A stretch of DNA of 64,000 nucleotides, taken from Phellopilus nigrolimitatus (lineage: Eukaryota > Basidiomycota > Agaricomycetes > Hymenochaetales > Hymenochaetaceae). Below are positions 1 to 11,538 of the stretch, piece after piece. Position 1 is the first letter of the stretch; each line of letters begins with the position of its first letter. The translations under genes and the position numbers were made by a program. The stretch is taken from assembly GCA_021029095.1 (NCBI GenBank), contig JAJOHG010000101.1:33096-97095 (forward strand). Direction: 5' to 3'. The notes under the pieces are model-generated. The model was not told where the DNA came from. It ran no database searches and saw only the letters and a list, made by a program, of their open reading frames with translations.

Positions 1-698
1 CATCACGTACAAGCAGCGCACGTTCAACCTCGAGGGCAAGGTGAACGCGCAGTGGTCGCGCGTGCTCGGCATCGACGGGCGCCTGCGCATCCAGAACCAG
101 CTCGGCTGCTGCGGCTACTACTCGCCGTTCGTCGAGGCGACCGCGAGCCAGACGTGCTACGCGCGCAGCATCCTCCCCGGCTGCAAGAGCCCCTACCTCA
201 AGTTCGAGCGCAACGCGCTCGAGCGCTGGTATTCCGTCGCGTTCGGCATCGTGCCCTTCCAGATCCTCGCCATCCTCGCCGCGCTGCTCTGTTCGAACCA
301 CGTCACGTACCGCTTCGGGAAGGGCATGATGCCGAAGGCATACCGCCTCAGCATGAACTCCATGGCCGTCATCATGGACAACTACGCCAAGTGCGTCTCG
401 CCTTTCTTCTTTTCTCCTCTTTGTTTCCCCATTTCAAATTGAAACTGACGCCGTCTCGTGCTGCAGCCAACTCGCGGAGCAGTACGGCACGGACGTCGCC
501 TCGGAACTCGTCTCGCGCTCGCGCTCGAACGCACAGTTCGACAGCGTCCCGTCACTCCACTATACCGGCAGCGACTCGGGCACCCCGCCCGCCGTCCCCG
601 GGTACCAACCCCCGCTAGGCGGCGCCAGCGGCGGGCTCCACGCGCAGTACGCCTCGCTCGGCGGCTCGATCACAGACGACTACGGCAAGCGGCTGTAA
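1..698 (+). CDS. Tetraspanin-like membrane protein, 3' part (5' end outside window)
   Basis: Two exons are visible, 2-390 and 467-698, joined by a 76 bp intron (GTGCGT to TGCAG); the stop is TAA at 696-698. The translation has a CCG motif (LGCCGYYSP) followed by further cysteines in a large extracellular loop. A hydrophobic segment of about 25 residues ends in a basic stretch, which matches the fourth membrane span of tetraspanins. The tail is rich in Ser, Gly and Pro and ends DDYGKRL. Tetraspanins are plasma-membrane scaffold proteins; basidiomycetes have a Tsp2-like class. What is seen is the CCG loop, the last span and the tail. The family call is strong and the subclass is inferred. The first three spans and the promoter lie left of the window. 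Confidence 0.8.
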
Positions 699-2432
699 GA
701 TATAAATGTACTGCGGGTGACGACGACCCGTTCTTGAAACTGTACGCATGCATGTTGTTGGACAGTAATTTCCCGGACTTTTTTTTTTCTCTCCGTGCCT
801 TCTCGATTCCTTTTATTATTTCTTTCTTGGTGGTTTTCGTCTTCCGACCTTCCCTTCTTCCGCTCCGCGCTGAAGCGCGAGACGTTCCTGCATTGCCGGC
901 TGCGCCTGCGCACCGAAGCCGCCCATTCTTTCTTGCGAGAAGAACAAAATATGTTTATCGTGCACTTCAAATTCTCCTTCTCTCTCAGACTGTATGTTTT
1001 GACGAATCTGCCCCTGAGCAGCGACGACTTATTTTCTTTTCCGTCCTCCAACATTTGTCCGACTCCCTGTTGTCTCTCCTATATTGCCATTGCCATTCTG
1101 TTCCACCGTCCACCGCATTATCGCAGACACTGCGCCGATATCAGCACCACTACATAGCTTATGTTATATTATCATTATACCCTCGAGGTCGACCTACAAT
1201 ACATACGTACATGTATATATATATATGTGCTCGAGAAGACGCGCGTGAGACCCGCTGATGTCGATTACCGATACGATCGCGAGTGCGCCGTCCTTCCCTC
1301 TCTCATACACCCATCGCACATGCTGCCTGGCTCCACGAACCCGGCCGTCGTGCTCACACTCTCCCGTCATCGCTGGTGTTCCGTAAAAACGGAAACCTGC
1401 TGTTGGCGGGGGTGGGCGGAATCGACATCCGCCAGTTCGTGCTCGCTGGGAGCGTGCGCGGTGGGCCTTCGCGCCGTCTCATCCTTGAAACAACAAAGGC
1501 ATGCGTCTCCTTCCTCCATTCGCTTTCTCTGAGATACTTACTTGGGATGTTGGTGTTAGGGCTCTGCGTAAGTATGCCCTCTTTCTCTTGGCTGCTGTTC
1601 GATAGGACTTTACGCGGGTCGAGCCATGCTCTCCCTGGTTGATTGGATGTTTTACTGCATTCTGCTTGTCGTCACTTACGGCCGATTCTAATGACTGGAG
1701 TTCCTGTTTTGACGTCCTCGGAGCCGAGTTTTCCTGTCCCTCGAGGTGCTCGAGGTGCTGAGCATCTGCTTGCTCTGCTCCTTTTCGCGCAATCGCACCC
1801 GCTTCTCCGAGTAGGCTGCCTCAACTCTGACTTGTTCGTTCTTCGGGTAGCCTTTTTTCGTATTTTAAATCTGGTGGAAAGTCTCGGCTACCAACGCCTT
1901 CGTCTGGCTATCCATCGCGCTACTGATACATCCGGGTGGATGCCATTTGAAGGGGAAAAAAGGGAGAGAGTTGGAAAATGTGTGATTCCGATAAAGATCA
2001 GACGGGGCATTCTGCTTAGGCGCAGAACTAGAGAAATTTATGGCAGCATAATTATAAATTTGGATAGGTGAACGTAGCGTGTGGTGAACAGGAGAATATT
2101 ATATTAATCTTGTATCCTAAAAATATCTAGCTGTGACTGTGACAAGAAAAACGGGTGAATTTTACATAATTCGATGGGAATATATTTCTTTGCTCGTCAC
2201 TTCTGTCACGTTGATCGGTAACGTATTGCCGGTGTCGAAGTATCCGTGATCTTTTTAGGAAATTTTGCATTTCGATACTTTTACGCCGCGAAAAAAGAGT
2301 CCTGTCCGACGCCACAATCCGTTACTAATTCCGAGCTCATCTTGCCCTGCAGACATTGGCTGATTCGTACCACCAAGTGGCGTAGTCGCGTCAGCTCAGA
2401 CTCCGCCTTGATCCTTGATTGCTTCTCTGACT
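699..2432. other. Intergenic region, no convincing gene
   Basis: The start holds the 3' flank of the tetraspanin gene, with pyrimidine-rich stretches near 780-860 and an alternating AT run near 1213. Open frames at 1283-1642 and 1643-2071 abut in different frames, show no recognisable domain and lack convincing splice sites between them. The last 350 bases are AT-rich and probably hold the promoter of the next gene. I see no RNA gene here. Confidence 0.5.
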
Positions 2433-4679
2433 ATGCCAAACCTCAACAGACGCGGCCGCAAGGCCGAGGGACCTCGTCAGGGAGAAGACAGCGACAATTT
2501 GCTCAGGTCGGATGTGCACGCCAAGAGGGTCCGAACGTCTCTCAAATAGTTATAACTTAAAGACGTTGTCTGATGTTATCTATAATACAGGCTATCTCCC
2601 TCGCAAAAAAGGGCTCCGCTGACGAATTGCTGGTGCTCTCAAATAACATCAGCATCATCCCTAAGCAGCTTATCCCAGATGCCCTATCTGTTCTGCTCAA
2701 GTCTCTTGAGAGCCGACGTCCGGACTCTGGCGCCACGGCTGTGGGCATTCCTCACTCCCGCTCGCTGGCGCACTCTGAGAATGCAGAAATCGCAAAATCC
2801 GTTATGAGCGGCATCCATTGTATCCGACCTTACTTCAATAAGTCTTCTTTACAGCCGATCGTAGAACGTCATTGGCCAGCGCTGCTCGCGTGGCTCTTGC
2901 TTTTCTATACCGAGCTTAACAATGTCTATGAGGACTCCGGCCGCCTCGACAAAAAGAAGCTATTCTTTATCATTGACACGTTACATACTGTCGCATTCTG
3001 CGGGGATGGGGTATATGCCTCTCTCAAAGACCCGTCTGCTATCGAGCTAGCGACAAAACTTTGGTACTTGGCCGACTCTAGCTCTGCTTTCTTCGCCTCT
3101 CAGATTTTGTTGTGGATGCTCAAACAAGCAGGCTTATGCGAACTTACGTGTCGCCTTCTCCTAAAGGCCGCGCACGACGATCACAATGCGATAGCTCAGG
3201 TCGCATTGCGCCGATTACGCCAGTCTCTTAGACAAAACTCGTTTGACAGCAAGAATGCTATAGCATATGTATGTGTGGTGTTAGAATTGGCTTCGAGCGA
3301 ACAAAGCAAGTTCCGCCAAGAGCTGCTCGAGAAGCGCGCTATCACGTTCGCTACCAGGGTTATGCTCTTCGCCATGAAGAGCGTTTCTAGCTCTGACTTT
3401 CTCCCGGAAAGAGTCCTACTGTTATTTTTCGAAGATCTATCAAAAATCGTGGTTAACGAGGCCACTGGTCTCCCTTACATCACTGAAGCTGTCCGAGCAG
3501 GCTTGCTGGAAATTATCCTTATATCCATTCCATACGCTGCTCCGACTAATCCATTGATCATTATGAGGCTCCAAGATTTTATCGAGACAATCATCCCGGA
3601 ACACATGATAATGCACTCTTTCCTCGGGGCTGTCATTAGCTCTCTACAAGCTCTGCCTCTTGACCTACTCAATACTCCCGCAAAATTGAAGAGGTGTACC
3701 ATTCGTGAATCTTGGATCTCCTTCGAGAATCTCGCGTTGTCCTATGCTGTTCTGAAGAGAAAATATGACCGGTGGAGATTCCGACGTGAAATTGCGTGTA
3801 GTTATGTATGTCTCCTTATTTAAACGATGTTCTCCAGCGATGCTTATGGAATTCCAGTGCAAGGACGTTAAGCTCAGAACAGAACTTTGGAAATGCGAAG
3901 GCTGTGAGAAGTCATACTATTGTACAAGAGACTGCCAAGTGAACGATTGGAGAAAGAAGCATAGACGAATCTGTAAACAACTTCAACACCAAGTCCAAAT
4001 GGGTATGTATTAATACTCCCTCCCATATGATTTGATCACAATAGGAATCTATACAGAAAGCCTCTCTCCACGATTTCATGACCGCGAATTTATCAAAAGA
4101 GTTGCTTCGATAGATGTTCGGCGTCATTTCTCCGCGCTTTTATTCACGGCATCGTCCGAACTTCCGGGACTTCCTAAGGATCTCATCTCGTTCGGAGTCG
4201 ACTATAGACATTCAAATCCTCAATTTACAGTCAGGAGCCTACCGGAAGAATACCGCAGGGCAAAGAAATGCAAGGAAGCATGGCTTTCCTACATAGGGGG
4301 CCTCGTGGCAGATGTTACAGAAACTTCGCTCAACAGAAAGTCGGCCTTCCGAGGCTACAACAAATCGATGCTCATTGTCATCGACTATTTCCCACTGGAA
4401 TCAAGCCACGAAGAAGTACACACACTGACTAGGGCTATTTTTGATGATGAGACAAATTGCCTCCCACCCCGCCTACGGCCTGGAGCTCTCACCGGCCCTA
4501 AACGGCCCTCTGGACAGTATTACGAAGATGATCTGGAGGCTTGCTATGATGAAGTCGATGAAGCGATTCGAAGGTTGAGAGAAGGAACGAAGCTATCTTC
4601 TACGAGTGTCTGGAACAGAATCGATGAAGTCTTAAACTCGATGGACAAACACAATAAAAACTGGCCTTTCGAGTGTTAA
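2433..4679 (+). CDS. MYND-type zinc-finger protein
   Basis: Proposed exons are 2433-2528, 2591-3797, 3838-4002 and 4045-4679, giving 2103 nt (700 residues) with consistent phases. The first donor (GTCCGA) is weak, so exon 1 is the least certain part. Exon 2 encodes a long helical, Leu-rich region without a recognised domain. Exon 3 encodes the MYND finger: WKCEGCEKSYYCTRDCQ, then an H and a C about eight to twelve residues on. MYND fingers bind two zinc ions and mediate protein contacts. The first cysteine pair is not canonical: only one Cys (FQC) is visible before WKC, and the splice junction falls exactly there, so a different donor could alter it. The last exon has no recognised domain. 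Many such genes occur in mushroom genomes without known function. Confidence 0.7.
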
Positions 4680-6082
4680 CAGACGCTAGCACGTTTTATA
4701 TAGTAACGTTTGAAACATGCATGTGCAACAAAGTAACCTTTAAGATATTAATTTAGTAAATTTTCCTTGTACACATGTGATCTGCGGTTCTGAGGGAAAC
4801 ATATGCACCGACAAGCTCTGACTTTGCGGACGAAATATAATGTTTCTGCAAACACCCGGTCCATTTCACTCTCAATGATTGTTTGGATCAAGCCTGCATA
4901 AAGAAAACGACATATGCCCATAATATGAAGGGGACGCAGTCTCCGTAGGTCTAGTTCAGGATGGATTTTCTCTTGTAGAACTGGTCCAGAAATGAATGAG
5001 GTTAAGGACCATGTCTGCGGATCAAGGATCCGAGCGCTCGAACCTCGTCAAGCCGAGAGACGCCAAACGGAGTAGCCGTCGCACTGACATCTTACAGTTG
5101 CACAGCGAGGAGCGAGGGGTGGGATACGAAGCACAACCTGTAAGTTGATAGGAAGACTACTATCACAAGCGTTGAGATAGTCTGGACTGTGCAAGAAGTT
5201 CAAGGGGAGATGTCGTTGCGCAAGGAAGGAGAGTTTGGTACGAAAACTGTACTTGATATTCAGATGTACAGCGCTGCGCTATCTGTGCAGTTCATCTTTG
5301 AGGCGGTTTCCGAGTACTTATTTAGTACGTAAAGTAAGAAGGACAAGAAGAAGTGCAATCGCAAACCAGGTAATGGAATCTCGGGAAATATCCGACATGA
5401 TTTCTCTCGATTAGACGGATCTGACCCTCTGAGCCCCAAAGAAAGGCGAGCCTTCCGCTGAGCAATCAGTCCGTCGTCAATTGACGCAGTTTAGGGCCGG
5501 TATCTTCGTGTTTAGCGAGTCACGCGCCGTCGTCGCCTATTACACGCGTGGCGTTTGTAAATTTCGACACTTCAAACCAAAACAGCTTCTCCCTTTCCTT
5601 GTCTCGACGACTCCAGCAGAGGTCTCCATTCAAATCAGCTTCGACTCAAACTATGACTGCGATCTGAAGGAACCTGGGTCGTGGACAAATCTACATTACA
5701 GGCCCGCCTCAAATGACACGACGATGCCTCGTGGAAGACGTGCAGATGCCGTACGTGCGGACCTTGAATCTCTGGGGGCATTTCAGACTGAGAAGTAAAG
5801 CATGAGGCCTTGAGGTTCATGTGCAGTCTGATATAACCAGTTTCCCAACTTGCTTGTCTTCTTTGTATCTTCATACAGTACTTCGAGCTCCTTCGCGAGC
5901 GCTTAGTTGTATAAGCTTTCGAACGTACAATGAACACATGTCCGTAATCATTCTATTGCTGCGATCCAACTACGCGAAAGAACAAGGGCATGCATCGAGT
6001 ATTTAAGACAACCCGTACGTCTCTTGCTACTCCCATCGTCTCCACTTCAGACATCAGTAACTCGCAGCTCATACAGAATACT
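4680..6082. other. Intergenic region and upstream region of AGO copy 1
   Basis: No supported gene. The part from about 5480 resembles the region upstream of AGO copy 2 (from about 19830): both contain AGGGCCGGTAT followed by a similar stretch, and both end in a TATA-like box and a CGTACGTCTC block. The AGO promoter was therefore duplicated along with the gene. The open frame at 5481-5798 lies in this shared block and has no support as a gene. Confidence 0.5.
6000..6007 (+). promoter_or_regulatory. TATA-like box of AGO copy 1
   Basis: TATTTAAG lies 76 bp before the chosen ATG. It aligns with TACTTAAGG at 20380 before AGO copy 2, and CGTACGTCTC follows shortly after in both. Conservation between the paralogues supports a core promoter element. 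Confidence 0.5.
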
Positions 6083-9000
6083 ATGGACGATTCCAGAGGA
6101 CGTGGTCGAGGTCGAGGTGAACGCGGTCAGCGTGGTCGGGGCGTGTCACCTGGCCAGCGAGGTGGCTCACCTATGTATCGTGGAGGTCGTGGAGAGTCTC
6201 CTTCCGGATCGAGCGGACGCGGATCTCCAGCCGGCTTTCGCGGCGGCGGCGGCGGAGGAGGTCGAGGTCGAGGCGGACCTGTCCAGATATTCTCTCCGAA
6301 TGCGCCAGCGCAACCCGACGCGCGGCTATCGGACAAGGAGCAAAACGCGCTCATTGCTGGCTTCAAGTCACTGTCGACGTCTGTCCCTGATCGTATTGTG
6401 CGTCCGGGCTTTGGGAAGCGCGGTGCCGCAATCACCCTTCGTGCGAACTTCTTCGCGCTCAAGTATCCGAAAAACGTTGTTCTCTACGATTACGCCATCG
6501 AGATCAAACCCACCGTGAAAACGGAAGAGAAGCGTCTTCGCAAACGCTTATTCGAGCTGTTGGAGTCCACGGAGGAGGTAGCGCCATATCTTCATGAGAT
6601 CGGTCACGACAGGGCGCAGAGGCTGATTTCGAAGAGGCCGCTTCCGGCAAATTTCTCTGCGACAGTCCCGTTCTACGAGGCCGGCGAAACGGGGCCTCGT
6701 CCCGGGGGGAAGGTCTACACAATCAAGGTACTCGAGCCGAAGGAACTCAAGTCGGCTGACTTGGACCGGTAAGCCGATCTCCTATCCATAACATAAGTGG
6801 AGCTGACCAATCTTTTCAAGACACTTACAGGGCGCTGATGTGAATTACGACCCACTGCCAATTATTTCTGCGTTTAATCTAATCGCGACCGCGCCCGCCT
6901 CTCGCGATGGCATACTTGTCGGTAAAAATCGCTATTTCTTCCCGCCCTCTGCTCTGGGCGAGTCTCCGCTCGTTCTGAGTGCGGGCCTTGAAGCTTGGAA
7001 AGGCTTCTTCGCCAGCGTGCGACCGGTTTACAAAAACCTGATGGTGAACGTCAACGTCTGCATGAGCGCGTTCTACATCCCGAATGCGCGCCTCAGTGAT
7101 GCAATGATCAAATATCAGCAGATGTCGTACGGGGCGAGCAACCCGCAGAGGTTCTATAAACGCGTGCGGGTCACGACAAAGCACTTAGGATTTCGCAAGA
7201 AGAGCGGCATCAAGGGTTTCGGAAGAGACACGGCAAGGAAGACTACTTTCCAGTGCGACGAACTGGGCGGGAAAGTCAGCGTGGAGCAGTACTTCCAGCG
7301 GAGTAAGTTCATTCTCATATGGCTGACTATATACTAAAAGCAATTACTCTGTAGAGTACAGTATTCGCCTCCAACACGCGGACGACTTGCCTGTCATTAA
7401 TCTTGGGAACAAGACCAAGGACATATTTGTCCCCGCGGAGCTCTGCGAGATCGAGCCGGGCCAATCGTACGGGGGTACGCTCTCCGAACGCGAGACGGCG
7501 GAAATGATTACTTACGCGTGCAACCCTCCATTCGTCAACGCTCAGTCAATCACTGGCCAGGGCCTGGGCATACTCGGGCTGAGGCAGCGCGCGTCGCCGA
7601 TGCAAGGTTTCGGCATCGAGGTCTCCGCCGACATGACGGTCGTCCCCGCCCGTGTCCTTATCCCTCCAAAAGTAGTCTACTCGTCCGGTTCACCAAATGT
7701 CGCTAACGGATCATGGAATATTCTCAATGTGCGCTTCCACCGGCCCGCGCAACTTACTCGCTCTGCCATTCTTGTTCTCGCGGATGGCGGACGCGATGAC
7801 TTTAGAGATAACTCGGACCCAGCTCTGCGTAGCATCGTGACAGGATTCCTGGCGAAATGTCGTGCGAGCGGAATGCAGGTTGATGCCGCTGTTCCGCCAC
7901 TACTTTTCCTGCGGCTCCCGAAACCACAGCAACGCGACCCGCTGCGCTCCGCGGCGATTGTTGAAATCGAGAAGGAACTTAAATCGCTCCCTGGACGCCC
8001 GACGATCGTCCTCGTTTTCATGTCGGGTCGTGACCCAAACATATATCCGGGACTGAAGAAACTCTGCGACTCTAAGCTTGGAATTGCGACCGTATGCATG
8101 TTGATGCCAAAAGTCAGGAGGGAAAAAGGTCAAGATCAGTACTTTTCAAACATCGCGTTGAAGGTCAACACAAAGCTTGGCGGCGTAAACCACCAGCTTG
8201 ACGCAAATTCCATGCGTTGGCTTAAGAACTCGATGATCGTCGGGATGGATGTGACGCACCCTGGCTTAGGATGTGTTAAGGGGACGCCATCGATCGCCGC
8301 TGTCGTGGCAAGCTGCGATACAGAGTTCATGTTGTACCCTGCGAGCATGAGGCTTCAAGAATACAGGAAAGAGGTGAGTTTCGAATCTCTGTTGTTGTTT
8401 TGCTCGCTGAAGATCCCATTACCAGATGATCACGGACGTCAAGGCCATGATGATCGAGCGCATTAATGAATACTTGAAACGCATGAAATCGCTCCCAGAG
8501 CGCGTCGTCGTTTTCCGCGATGGCGTCTCCGAAGGCCAGTTCGACCAGGTACTCATTCATGAGCTCCCGGAAATACGAGCCGCCCTCCGCTCTTTCAAGG
8601 GCAAGACACCCAAGCTAACGATTGCCATCTGCGGGAAGCGTCACCACACACGCTTTTACCCGACGAAACCCGAGCAGGCGGACAAGACGTCTAACACGAA
8701 GGCTGGAACGCTCGTCGACCAAGGCGTTACCGCGGTTTACGACTTCGATTTCTACTTACAGGCGCATGCGGGCTTGCAAGGCACCGTACGTCCGACGCAC
8801 TACACCGTGATCTTTGACGAGAGCCGTTTTCCCGCGGACGAAATCCAGCAGGGTGCAAACGATGTCAGCTACTTGTGGGCGCGAGCGACGAAGAGCGTGA
8901 GCCTGATCCCACCGGCGTATTGGGCGGACACCGCATGCGAACGCGGACGACTCTACTTGCATGGGATCCTGCCTCCGCTTCCAGACAGTAGGGAAAGCAA

Positions 9001-9091
9001 AATGACTGAAGATCAGATCATGCGCAGGGCGAGAGAGTTGTGGGGCGAAGGCGTTCATGAAAACCTTAGAGGTTCGATGTTTTACTCCTAA
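6083..9091 (+). CDS. Argonaute, full length, slicer tetrad intact (AGO copy 1)
   Basis: Exons 6083-6768, 6821-7302, 7355-8373 and 8426-9091 give 950 residues with all phases consistent. ATG 6083 is chosen because the paralogue at 20478 starts at the same place; an in-frame ATG at 5990 lies before the TATA-like box. Residues 1-70 form an RGG/Gly-rich tail. The Argonaute N domain, linker, PAZ (about 290-400), MID (about 530-640) and PIWI (about 650-940) follow. The catalytic tetrad is visible: D688 (VGMDVTHPG), E729 (QEYRKE, last codon of exon 3), D761 (VFRDGVSEGQ) and H854 (PTHYTVI). The MID pocket keeps Y, K and K positions (IYPGLKK, KLGG). Argonautes bind small RNAs and direct cleavage or silencing of matching RNA. 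The gene is tail-to-tail with a family X gene. From exon 2 onward it is copied in inverse at 50123-52398. Confidence 0.93.
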
Positions 9092-9704
9092 ATTGTGACT
9101 GACAACGGAATGAATTGAAATTTCGCTTTTGTGTTTGCTCTTCTGTAAAATGTAACATGAGATTGTCTTCACTGTACTTTTAGTCTGTGCAAATTAAAAT
9201 TTGAGTCCAGATCCATCTGATAGTTCTATCCATTAAAAAATGACGCATTAAGTCGATGCAACGCCAGAACTCCAGTGTTTACAAGACAGCTATTTGCTCA
9301 CAAAATGTGTATAGTAGAACGAAAATATGGATAGCAGTACGAACTGACTGTGAAGTGGACTCGAAGGATGTCATGCTTCGAAAAGACCCTGCGCAGGACA
9401 TTTGTACCCAACGCTAAATAAGCTCCAGAGTAATGAGCAAGTCTTAAATAAAATATTTAACAAGCTCCTGGGATCGAAGCACCCCGTCTTCGATACACGC
9501 CGATTTCGCTGGGCTAAGCTGTCCTCTTACGTCTTCCGAATCATCCTTGCTATCTCACTTCTGTTTTCAAAAACATTTTCATCGTCCACATTCTGGAGTT
9601 TTAATATACTATCTCAAAAGAAACCATAGTAGATACCTATCTCGTAGTGAGAGGCGGATACAAAGAGTCGTTGCACCGCGCAAAGTCCAGAAGTAATCAT
9701 CCCA
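9092..9704. other. Intergenic spacer between convergent AGO copy 1 and family X
   Basis: This is an AT-rich spacer between two gene ends and probably holds both 3' untranslated regions. A 75-codon open frame at 9402-9629 has the same translation in the other arm (49585-49812, minus strand). The arms are nearly identical here anyway, so that is not evidence for a gene. Confidence 0.4.
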
Positions 9705-10226
9705 CTAGGCCATTTCACGCATTTCTCCCACCATCTCCGAAAGTCCTACGATCTTATGTCTGTAATTCTCTCCAATCCAGAAGCTTTCCAATTTTCCGAC
9801 GACTTTCGCGTTGTTGCCTACTTTACTATAGGCCGGGCGGGCTCGATCGCCGACGCGCGCAAATATCGAGTCGAACGACCTCTGCACAACGTACGACAGC
9901 CAATGCTTGCGGTCCTTCCACGCCTTCGGAGTACTGAATAGCTGCTGCAGCGCGTCATACCAGGCCGTATTCTCGTAATTCTTGTGGATTTGGACTGCAG
10001 TCTCGAGCCCGTAACGGTCTACCAGCTGCTTCGGGCCGACATTCGGCTTGAACGCCGTGCGGGATCCCGTTGCGGGATTTAAGACGAACGGTGCGAGTTC
10101 GCCAGTCTGGCCATCCTTCGACCAGTAAAAGCCATAGGTCTGGTCTTTGCCTTTGCCGAGGTAGACGATATAGAGTGACCTGGCCTCGAAGGAGCCTGAG
10201 AAGCCGGTGAGTTGTACTTGCGACAT
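9705..10226 (-). CDS. Orphan family X protein, copy 1 (173 aa)
   Basis: A single exon from ATG at 10226 to TAG at 9705. I do not recognise the family. The protein starts MSQVQLTGFSGSFEARSLYI and is probably cytosolic, with no signal peptide or membrane span. It is rich in Trp and Tyr (YGFYWSKDGQTGEL; NTAWYDALQQLF; RKHWLSYVV), which suggests a compact folded domain. Two relatives lie in this window, at 29118-29651 and 48979-49509. Conserved positions include the MSQVQL start, YWS.DG.TGEL, a K/H..TAWY.ALQQLF block and an N..VV..LE..G block. A TATA-like box lies 124 bp upstream. It is tail-to-tail with AGO copy 1. The last 40 residues differ strongly from the inverted copy although the flanks are nearly identical. 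Confidence 0.75.
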   Translation of the reverse strand: MSQVQLTGFSGSFEARSLYIVYLGKGKDQTYGFYWSKDGQTGELAPFVLNPATGSRTAFKPNVGPKQLVDRYGLETAVQIHKNYENTAWYDALQQLFSTPKAWKDRKHWLSYVVQRSFDSIFARVGDRARPAYSKVGNNAKVVGKLESFWIGENYRHKIVGLSEMVGEMREMA

Positions 10227-10349
10227 TATTGTTTATAGATCGAAAGTTGCTGTGAAGAGTTGTTGTATAAGAAGCTTGGATATGTGCGTGTCTGAACAGT
10301 GAGATTTGGATGCAGTTGTGTTGGAGAATTTTGAAGGGAGGCGGCTTGG

Positions 10350-10357
10350 TATTTATC
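10350..10357 (-). promoter_or_regulatory. TATA-like box of family X copy 1
   Basis: GATAAATA followed by CCAAGC on the minus strand. The same block (TATAAATACCAAGC or GATAAATACCAAGC) stands at a similar distance before the copies at 29118 and 48979. Confidence 0.55.
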
Positions 10358-10765
10358 CCCCCCGGGCCACCCCGGCCTCGGCCATGAATGGCGAGTAGGT
10401 GCAAGTCACCACAGTAGTAGTGTGGGAAAATCTGAACTTCGGATTCCAATGTTTACATTGCCTACAAAGTTTCAGAGTCAATTGAAGCAAACGCCACACA
10501 CGTGCAAGACAACTTGCCTTCGAAACGGACGTGCTGTCGCGCATTTCTTGATCCATTTCGTGTTTCGCCATGCCACGTCGAACAGATTTGCTCTTGCCTG
10601 TGCTCGCATCCGCGTTTCGACTTGTCGCAATCGGCGTGAAACGAGATTGCCATTTAGTAGATGCCCGTTAGCTGTGGCAATCTCTTTCCCCAACAATTTT
10701 AGAGTCTTTGCTCTCCGTTTCTTGCTCGAGGGAGAGGCAGGACCTACGCGAAGTTTGCGAGGAAG

Positions 10766-11395
10766 TTACATGGCGACGAAAATCGCGATTGGTACTCTGC
10801 GCGGCCCAGTACGGGGCAAAGCAAATGGCCAAGCGGGTTTACCAGGAGAATCAGTGGGTGATGGTGTAAAGGACCATTGAACACAATTCATTGAAACAAG
10901 TAGTCGGAGATGGCCTAGGGTAACAAATCCTCGTTCTGCCCTTTCAACGGCGAGCCAGCTTGTTGATCTAGAAAGATCCCAGAAGAACGATCGAACTGCC
11001 CATGCATTCAATCGGTCAGGCGACAGCTGGCTCGCAGTAGCTGCCAGTGACTCCAGTATATGAACGAGTTTCTCAACTCGAGTCTCAGAGGCATGAAGTA
11101 ACGGAAAGTGCATGCGCAGAAGTCCAAGTACCAAAATTCGAAGCTCGTATTGTAGATGGTAAATCTGTACGACGGAGGTGAGCCTCAAATTGATAATTGG
11201 TACTGAATGACGAGAAGATAACACACTCACGAATGTAATCCAACTCAACTTCTGACAATCAAGCATAACTTGGTACCAACCCGAATTCAGACCAGAAGGC
11301 GTCTCGAACTCGCGCGTATATTGAAACAAAGATAAATTTATGCATCGACGTACAGCGTACAGAAAGAATTCCAATAAAATCGATAGCAGATACAT
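10766..11395 (-). CDS. Possible gene remnant, hypothetical protein
   Basis: An open frame of 209 codons lies between the YVH1 3' end and family X copy 1. A plausible intron sits inside it: a GTGAGT donor after SWITF and a ...TACAG acceptor before IYHLQYELRILVLGLL. With that intron the downstream part is Leu-rich and protein-like, but I recognise no domain and the start is unclear. The matching stretch in the other arm (about 47890-48513) no longer has one continuous frame, which argues against a functional gene or for decay there. The call is kept low. Confidence 0.3.
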   Translation of the reverse strand: MYLLSILLEFFLYAVRRCINLSLFQYTREFETPSGLNSGWYQVMLDCQKLSWITFVSVLSSRHSVPIINLRLTSVVQIYHLQYELRILVLGLLRMHFPLLHASETRVEKLVHILESLAATASQLSPDRLNAWAVRSFFWDLSRSTSWLAVERAERGFVTLGHLRLLVSMNCVQWSFTPSPTDSPGKPAWPFALPRTGPRRVPIAIFVAM

Positions 11396-11538
11396 TTTTT
11401 CTTGTTGTTATGCCTTGAGCGCCGCGCGTGTGTGTACGTACGCACATGTACATGTAAGATTGAACGCGGTCGATGTAATCCCGTCAACAGGGACCCGAGG
11501 CGAAAGTAAGATCAGACACCAAAACCAAAACCTGCAAT

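Noticed and set aside
1283..2071. Two abutting plus-strand frames
   Set aside because: Different frames, no splice sites joining them, no recognisable domain.
5990..6082. Earlier in-frame ATG for AGO copy 1
   Set aside because: It lies before the TATA-like box, and the paralogue has no equivalent N-terminal extension.
9402..9629. 75-codon frame with identical translation in both arms
   Set aside because: The arms are nearly identical everywhere, so identity is not evidence of coding; hydrophobic, no domain, between two gene ends.
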